DNA of 64,000 bases, from NCBI GenBank assembly GCA_021613375.1, contig CM038702.1:21325349-21389348 (forward strand), in the 5' to 3' direction. The translations under genes were made by a program, and so were the position numbers. This DNA is from Megaleporinus macrocephalus (taxonomy: Eukaryota; Chordata; Actinopteri; Characiformes; Anostomidae). The notes beneath the pieces are model-generated. The model saw only the letters and a program-made list of their open reading frames with translations, had not been told where the DNA came from and made no database searches. Positions 56,501-64,000 of the stretch are shown here, one piece after another (position 1 is the stretch's first letter; each line of letters starts with the position of its first letter).

Positions 56501-57555
56501 AGACAGAGGAACGAGGGATGAAGCGTGCGTGAGAGAGAGAGAGGGGAGCGAGCGAGGCAGGGGAAACAGAGAACAGAGATATGAACATAAATGGTTCTGG
56601 TCAAAGTCTGTTCGCAGAAGAACAGAGAACAGAGGCCTTCTTTCAGCACCAGCTGCACAAAATCCTCGCCCATCAATTCTTAATTTGCTACACTCTTTGA
56701 TCCTGAGTTGGTCTAACGGCTCAGAAAAGTAGCGGAGAGAGTCCAAACTTTTACCAGCGTTCAAAAACACTTAGTGCACATGGACACGGACAGTGTGTCT
56801 TTAGCCGAAGCACTGCATCGCATGCACAAAATTATAATGTGCAGAAGTTTGCACACCCACAGTTCCATGACTTGTTTTGTTGATTTTCTACATGAAAATA
56901 AGTCAACACATTCTCTACAAAGAACTTAACTTTTGTTTGTGTTTAAAATAGACAATATTATATAAAATGTGTCACTTTTTTGGTGCCCCATCATGGAAAA
57001 TGTTATATACTGAATACAATGTTTTGGAAAGGCACATCACCAAAATTTGGGAAAGAAACAGAGACGTATTCTGAAAAACTTGCTTTTCAGTTCTTGTGCT
57101 CATATATCTGGGTATCTGGAGTGTCTACCAACCCATAAACTGAAAATACGACAAGCCAGTCAGTGTTCAGTGATCAGAAAACATGAGACTCAACAACCTG
57201 TTTAGATTTGGCCCCCCTTCATATATCAAGTGGAGCTCATCAGAATAATACCACCACTATGTCTTTTAAGGTGGAATGAGAGAATTCTAATAAGAAGCAA
57301 ATAAACAGCTGACAAATAAAAAGCCTTGTGTAAGACTCAGGAAGTATTATTATGGCAATTGTAAGTATTGCATGAGGAGATGTACATGGGTGTGTGTATG
57401 TATATATGACTATTTGTGTGTATATGTAAGTACCTATAATACTGGATATTTAATTTTAGATTCTCATGGTGTAACCATATACAAATATGTGAACATTACT
57501 TACTGATTTGAAGGCTTTGTAAAGAAGCAAATGATACTTGTCCTTTTTAATAAAC

Positions 57556-57585
57556 ATGTAAATAAATAAATAAATAAATAAAAAG
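57556..57585. repeat. (AAAT)n tetranucleotide
   Basis: About six AAAT units. Confidence 0.9.
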
Positions 57586-58340
57586 CCTTGTATGTCTGAC
57601 TGCTTTTCCTACCTGGGCCAGTACGACACAGCGCTGGCAACAAAACCTTTACTTAACGAGGCATCAGTAGCAAATGTCCACAGCAAGGCAGCAGATGAGG
57701 GAATCGCAAGTAAGTTATTTATTTAAAATAATTATGCTCTTTGTTTCTTTGGCTGTTTAGCACAAACGCTAACAGCTGAGGGAATATATTCATAGAGATG
57801 TAGAGGTGTAACAACGTTAATGCTGTGCTATCAGTTTGTTGTTGCTAGAATCATGGAAATATGTGTACTGACATCAGCACACCCTACGTGAGAGGGGGAT
57901 GGAGTGAACAGAGGCTCATTTAAAGGAACAGGCACTCAAACAGGCTGTTTAGACAGGGTGAAAAGGGTCATGCGGTGCTTGAGCCGAGTGGTATTTTGAC
58001 CAAACATCTCAAAGACATTAAATTAGGACCCCGGAAAACGTGTTACCTGGTGGAAAAGGGTCACCTTTAGGGAATCACTTAAATAGTATATAACATAGAT
58101 GTTTTGGGAAGCGTTACGTCCTAAGCATTTAGCTAAAAGAAGGCAAGATCATATTAAATCAAGACAACAACGTTTTCCTTTAACTGGGACTAACTTAGTG
58201 GGCTTGAAGGAAGCCACCGTAAATGAATTTCCTCATTTTAGCTGAATACATGCAAAATTAGCATCATTTAGACATTTAGGTTCCCAAATGACTACAGCCA
58301 GGGTGCTATGAGTTACCGAAACACTATGTTCAGTGAAATG

Positions 58341-58341
<1 letters not shown>

Positions 58342-58400
<59 letters not shown>

Positions 58401-58404
58401 ATAT
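58342..58404. repeat. (TA)n microsatellite
   Basis: About 25 TA units, then TGTATG variants. It can extrude as a cruciform. Confidence 0.95.
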
Positions 58405-58462
58405 CGCTGTCCAATGAAAAACATTTTTGTCAATTTTTTATTTTTCTACAGCTTTTGAACAC

Positions 58463-58553
58463 GACAGCCACCGTTTACATTGTGTACAATTTCCATGATA
58501 AATGGACCAATAGAAGTGCTTCAAAATCACTTGGAAAAAAATCTGATTCCATT
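58463..58553 (-). repeat. Dispersed repeat, inverted partner of 44366-44460
   Basis: On the minus strand it reads GTGATTTTGAAGCACTTC, TATTGGTCCATTTATCATGG and AAATTGTACACAATGTAAAC, matching the copy at 44.4 kb. An open frame of 81 codons spans it but has no recognisable protein. Confidence 0.85.
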
Positions 58554-59499
58554 GACTTTGGAGATACTAATTGGACAGCAGTGATATCTTTTATATATTT
58601 GGTTGTAGTTGGTTCTCTGTCTCCATGGAGGTTTATTTAATGGGTAAGAAAGCAAAGAAAGTTGAATATTCAGCAAAAGTCCAATAAAAAAAAATAAAAC
58701 GTTACCATGGCAACTTTTATGCAGATGGATCTGCCAACAGTAAAGCACATTTGCTGTAATGTTCAGGGTTTCTTTGCTTTTCTACTCGTTTTGCAGAACT
58801 GTTACAAAATACTGTGTGTTGTTGTAAATAATCCACTGTAAAGCTATAGATAATAACAAACTCCTGCACAACACATTCTTTTGCTTAAAGATAAATATTG
58901 CATCAGATTGATAGTGACACTCAGGAAAGGACTCAGTTCGTGGGCGTGGGGATAAATGGACTGGGATAACCTTTATTTCTTTAATGAAATTTGAGTGATT
59001 ATACTCAGTGATGCTTCATTTGTGAGGGCTCTGATTATTAAACCTGCAGATCAAGTTTCAGATGATTTCCAGAATATACTTAAAGCTGGTCTCAGGCGCT
59101 GCAGTACAATATAATCTGAAGTAAAGTAGCAAATCTATACAGTTTTGCATGTAGTGATCTAAAGATGTTGAGTTTTTATTATCAGTTATCAAACATATCA
59201 GTCTGGTCAAATATCTTTTCACAAGAGCTTTTTTCTATGCTCCTAAATCCGTTGTCCTTTTGCTGCATCAGCTGTATGGACTTACAGTTGTTTGTCCTTT
59301 GATGCTTTATCTGTACTGTTCCTACTGAGGTGATAACATCTTCACCCTCTCAGACCACCTTCCACCCTCCTGCTCTACCATTTGCACCTGCTCCCTTTCA
59401 CCTTCATCCTTTCCCTTTTTGCTCTCTAGCAGACCCTCAGTATCTCTACTTGTATCTCTATCACGTTCACTAGAGCGGACTGGTCTGGCGACAGGCTGA

Positions 59500-59625
59500 T
59501 GACCTAAGCTGTGCCTGTGCATGATTCTCCACATGCACATGAATAAAAATTGCAAAATATTATATTAGACTGTTGATCGACCAAGCTGTGCCCATACATG
59601 ACTCTCTGTATGTTTAAATAAACTG
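59500..59625. repeat. Tandem pair of ~46-bp related segments
   Basis: CTAAGCTGTGCCTGTGCATG (near 59503) and CCAAGCTGTGCCCATACATG (near 59580) each lead after about 20 bp into an ATAAA-containing piece. They may be remnants of a duplicated retroelement end; no family assigned. Confidence 0.55.
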
Positions 59626-59854
59626 TAGTCAGCGCTGTACTTCCAGTGTCTTCACTGCAGAATGCTGAATTTCTAACAACGAGAACAACATCCAGTAACA
59701 GGATTGCACACATTTTTCATCATTCTCTACATTTCTCTTCCTTCTACGACGTTTACATGAGATTATGCTCTGAAAAGAACCATAATTTATTCATATATTT
59801 TTCCCAAATTCTCTTTCTTCTTTCCTGTACTCTTAATTAAACAGGCCGTTTCTG

Positions 59855-60035
59855 ATACTGTGCCTTTAAGACATATGTAAATTATCTCTATTTTTATTGG
59901 GTTCCCTATATTGCATCTTATTCAAAGAGCTGTCCTACCTCAAACCACTTCTTATAGCTTTAGCTGAATGAGTGGGGTTAAACTGCAGTAGGCTGAACAG
60001 GTATATGCACTGTTTTTGTGACATCACAAAAACAA
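59855..60035 (+). repeat. Dispersed repeat with TGCCTTTAAG and TGACATCACA
   Basis: Third copy, with CTGTGCCTTTAAGAC and TTTGTGACATCACAAAAAC about 158 bp apart. The flanking context differs from the other two copies. Confidence 0.62.
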
Positions 60036-60233
60036 GTTATTTAAACATAGGCCATTTTTTGGAGGTTAGTTTCTCTAACAAGGACTGCATGGGCTTGAGA
60101 GTGAGTGAACTGTTTTGAAGCTTCAAAACATAACATAATGTGGTGTAATATGTTTTTCAATGATTTCCATAATAGTGTCTCTTTAAAACAAATATAAAAT
60201 AAATATAATATATATTAGAGATACCCCAGCAAT

Positions 60234-60236
<3 letters not shown>

Positions 60237-60312
<76 letters not shown>
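60237..60312. repeat. (TA)n microsatellite, long
   Basis: About 37 TA units, the longest AT tract in the window. The I/Y frame over it is an artefact. Confidence 0.96.
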
Positions 60313-60314
<2 letters not shown>

Positions 60315-61554
60315 GGGGGGAAAAATCCTACATGAACAGCTGTTCCATTACATAATGTGTCTGTTCCTCCACAACATCCACCTAAATCTCTTACAGCACT
60401 GCCTACCTTACTTCATCTGTTCACTCGACTACAGGCATAAAAAACACAGCCAAAAATACCCAACATTTTAAGAGCTTAAAAACAAACCTAACAAGCAGCC
60501 CACCACCAGGACGAGCGCATTAAGAGATAAACAGCAAGCATGGCATTAATTAACAAAGATGAAAACAAACAAGAGGAGATTTCACTTAAGAAGCTATTAA
60601 AATGTAATCATGCTGCAGGCTGTGTAATGTAATATGATTCTGATACCTGTGTGCTTTAAACAATCCTCAGTAACAGGTTTCCACAATGAGATCCTACAAT
60701 GCAATGCACAAGCAGGTTAACCCTTAGATGCTAAACAGTGTTGTAGAAGGTTATGATGTACAACACATAATAAAGTAGTAATGAACAGTTAATTATCTGC
60801 AGCTAGCAACATGTTTCAGACCTAATAAAAGTACTACAGGCAATTATAATTACCCAGTGCTACCACAGTTACAATAAATACAATGTATATTCCATGTATA
60901 TAGCCTATGTAGCCCCTGCACGGTTTTCTGTGCTTTGATGCCAAGAAAAAGTAAACACATGGAAAAATGTATAATTTTATTGCAACATCAGCTTCAGTTA
61001 AAGACAATTTAAGGATGATATTTACAGCTGATGTTCTTGGCCACCACAAAAAACTGTGCCCACTGCAAATCTGAACTTAAGCAGTCAATCAATACAAATT
61101 GATTCACAGGGTCATTTAGTGTAGACTGACTGGGTGTTTCACTCATTTGCTGTAAGACACAACCCATAACACATCTACATCTATAACACAGCCCAAACCA
61201 CTTCTAGCCTTATTGAAAACAATGCAGAGGTCAAAACAAACACCACCAGTCAGGACAAACATCCATGTACAAATTCCTGATTATTTACACTCTAGCGATC
61301 AATATTCATGCTGCAGCGTGACATTTGAACAGATTCCTCTGTTCTGAAGGGTCAAAAAAGTCCAGTAGAAGCTACGTTGCTCACAGTAATCAAGTAGCTG
61401 CACCGCACCACTGTGGATTAGTGTGAATGTCACTCAACATGGAGCTGCTAGTGACTGACTGACCAACCAACCCACACCGAGAGAGTTTATCAGGAAAATC
61501 AAAGGTATGTCTACAGAGTGCCTGTCTATAACATTCACGAGAGTCAGATGTAAA

Positions 61555-61632
61555 GAGACAGAGAGACTGAGTGAGAGAGAGAAGGAAGAAATAAGGGAGA
61601 GAGAGAAAGAGAGAGCGATTGAGAGGGGAAAG
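61555..61632. repeat. Purine-rich (GA)n region
   Basis: Degenerate GA units. Together with the pyrimidine-rich region at 61.9-62.4 kb it forms complementary inverted low-complexity DNA. Confidence 0.85.
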
Positions 61633-61894
61633 AGATTGATCATGAGTGACTGAGTCCAGGCAGAGTTCACTGACCGCTGCTGCTGTGAATGAGGCTAAAA
61701 AGCGAACACTGTTATTAAAGGGCTGCCTGGTGACAAGGTCAAAGACAGGAAATGACCGCAGTCTCTCTTTCGCTCCCCCTAATCAGAAACATTGCTGGGA
61801 GTGGGCGTGGTGTCCGGCACGCATGGATGAAAGCTGTCTACCGTTCTGAGAGAGAACTTTCACACGTACCATATTGACACCTACGCTAGAATCA

Positions 61895-62385
61895 GCACCA
61901 ACCACTCTCCTTCCGTTCCCATCACTCTTTGTCTTTCTTTTCCTCACCTTCTTTTTCCTCCCTGTCCTTCTGACTCTCACTGTCTTCCCTCTCCCTTTTC
62001 TCTCCCTAACTCTGACTCTCACTGTAATCGCTCTCTCTCTCTCTTTTTTCTCTTTATCCATATCTCAACACTCACTATCTTATCTGTTTCTCTAACTCAC
62101 TCTCTTTTCTCTCTCTCTCTCTGACCTTCAGTTTTCTCTCTCTCAGTAACCCTTTCTCTCATCTCACTGTCTTCTCTCTCTCCCTCTAACCCTCTCATCT
62201 CTCTATCTCCTGACTTTTACTGTTTTTTCTGTTTCTCTAACTCACTCTCTCCTTTTTCTCTCTTTCTTACTTTTACTGCGTTCTCTCTCCCTAACTCTCT
62301 GTCTCTTTCCTCCCTCACTCTCTCTCTCTCCCTAACTCTCTCTCTCTCTTGCTCTCTCTCTCGTTCTTTCTCCCTCTCTCTGATA
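61895..62385. repeat. Pyrimidine-rich (CT)n region
   Basis: About 490 bp are dominated by CTCT and CTTTTT, with loosely repeated CTCTAACTCAC/CTGACTCTCACTG pieces. It is the only large low-complexity block with the pyrimidines on the plus strand. Open frames on either strand are artefacts. Confidence 0.88.
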
Positions 62386-64000
62386 TGAATGGACATGGCC
62401 ACCCACAGATTTAGGTTTTGACTGGTTGCATTCACTCAGCTCCAGTCTCTCAGTAGGACCTGTCTGACATTCAGAAAACCTGCCGCTCTCCCTCCATCTC
62501 CCCCAACGCTGTGGAACGCTAATGCTGTGTTTGACATCACTACATAAATACCTCACCAAATGGAAGCCTTTCAAAAAAAAAAAAAGAAAAGAAAAAAGCA
62601 AAGCAACGTTTCTTCCTAGTGCGTCAAACTCCCTGTTGTCCGGGCTATTATTTTATTTTAATATTCCTCGCAGCCTAGAAGCAGAGAACGTCATGGCCCA
62701 GTTCCCCCTGAGGGGAATTTTCCATGTAGTATGTTAAAGAGCAGCACATGTTTTGTTTCATTTCCAGTCAAAATGACCATCACATTACTGAATTATTCCT
62801 TATTTGTGGGGATATTTATTGATGGTGCTTATGAGACCAGACCACGAAGATTATCAAAACTGTATCCAGCAGATAAACAGTACTTAAAGCTAATCTTTAA
62901 GAGAGGAGAAACCAAGCTCCACTTTTACTTACAATCTGAAAACATCCACAAGCGTTTCTCTAGCCTTCCACTATGAGAAGGATAAAAATCAAATCAAGGT
63001 AAAGAAACATCTGGTGTTCTCAGAACAATGGAGCACCTAGCCCTGAATATCCAGACCTCAATATCATCAATTTCTCAATGTAGGAGGTGTGCATATCTCT
63101 ATATCAAATTTCTATAAAAACTAAAAGCTGATAGGTTTTCAGTATTTTAGCTATTTTCTTCCATTAAAACATGAATAGCTTATTACTTAATGGCTCATGG
63201 CTGATTCAACTGGAAACTGAACAAATGAAAGCTGGTTTCTGACTTATGCTATAACAATAACACCACATGCCTTTGTATTATTATATTAGCAAGAAGCAAT
63301 TTGCAGACTGTAAAACTGATTTATAGGTTCTAACAATGCACACCAAGAATATAACAAAGGATTTGCAGATTTCTGACCAGAAACTCTGGTTTAAGCAGTC
63401 TTAGGCAGAGAAAAGGTAGGAGCAATCAACATCCACAGCATGTTCTCATATGCCATCCGAGAATGCACTCAGATGGTGTGCAGGTGGTGCATATAGACAG
63501 ATATTTTCTTTTTTATGTTTTGGGAAAGGTTATCCTCATTTCTAGGCCGCCACACCAGCTGCCACTCTACCACCCTCCAGCCTCACACTACAGTCATCAG
63601 TCAGTGGATGTGGACGTAATTATACTGTAAAAAGATCTCAAAAGCCTCAGCAATATTATAAATTCTCTGAAAAAAGGCCTATTACACAATACAGTTATGA
63701 AGTCATAGCGAGACTTTATGAGGTGTTGTGTGTATCTAAAGAGGGAATCGGTTAAAGGGAGCTTATTCATGGGAAAAAAAATGTTAGCACTGTGATTAAA
63801 CTACTATGTATCATGATTGTGATACGCCTTCCAATATATATAAAATATATTAAAAACAATAAGGTGTATCAGTAATATGACATAATGATTGATCTGCATT
63901 ATGTTCAATTGATTGAAACACCCAAAGAAACACCTATGCCTAACTGTGGTCAGGACAAGGGCAGAGAATAAGCATGGACAGAAGTGAAGAGTCCCCAGCA

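Larger units (their letters stand above)
36786..64000 (-). other. cpne8: cpne8 upstream intron, >27 kb, open at window edge
   Basis: The copine exon preceding TQINF should encode the end of the linker with a sequence like FLDYIKGG. I searched by eye on the minus strand for it and for C2-domain motifs to the end of the window and found none. The region is therefore read as one intron. It holds transposons (38.8, 41.3, 42.0, 43.8, 45.4, 47.2 and 53.2 kb), the fold-back element at 41.8-43.1 kb, the 37-bp minisatellite at 48.9-50.5 kb, and many microsatellites. A missed short exon cannot be excluded. Confidence 0.65.

Noticed and set aside
57600..57715. Plus-strand stretch that reads YLGQYDTALATKP and onward, ending before a GTAAG donor-like site
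   Set aside because: It resembles an exon at first sight, but no acceptor fits well, no protein family is recognised, and there is no partner exon. Left unannotated.
58233..58433. I/Y-rich frame over (TA)n
   Set aside because: Microsatellite artefact. The same holds at 60235-60471.

Overview
The window looks like vertebrate, and specifically teleost, nuclear DNA. It is AT-rich, has very long dinucleotide microsatellites, and carries relics of Tc1-like and hAT-like transposons plus a SINE with an L2-type tail. The repeat mix suggests an ostariophysan fish, which is an inference from memory of such repeats. No bacterial, organellar or viral gene set is present.

The only protein-coding gene I can support lies on the minus strand. 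It is the 3' half of a copine gene, best matched to copine-8 (cpne8). Seven exons join in frame through GT-AG introns and encode the last 259 residues, from the start of the vWA-like copine domain to the stop codon. In transcript order they are 36785-36739, 35583-35402, 28261-28134, 23325-23223, 18888-18831, 15337-15264 and 9902-9714. The upstream exons for the two C2 domains are not visible, so 36786-64000 reads as a single intron of more than 27 kb. Positions 1-9713 hold the 3' UTR and downstream DNA.

Layout: 1-9.7 kb is downstream DNA with two diverged duplications and a purine-rich microsatellite cluster at 8.4-9.5 kb. The last intron (9.9-15.3 kb) holds a SINE and a decayed Tc1 transposon. 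The intron at 15.3-18.8 kb is mostly a 2.6-kb purine-rich satellite with higher-order repeats. The intron at 18.9-23.2 kb holds fold-back repeats and a pentanucleotide array. Those at 23.3-36.7 kb are mostly unique AT-rich DNA with a 33-bp tandem repeat at 25.7 kb. The >27-kb upstream intron holds a hAT element inserted in a fold-back element with its 8-bp target duplication intact, an internally deleted Tc1-like element with both ends, a 1.56-kb array of a 37-bp minisatellite, and two long TA tracts.

No new multi-gene system is visible. The most notable signals are the 74-bp cpne8 exon squeezed between a (TG)n acceptor tract and a (CT)n tract, the AG-free satellite just upstream of it in the transcript, the 37-bp array open in all three frames, and the nested transposons. 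The long predicted proteins on the satellites are artefacts of stop-free repeat units.
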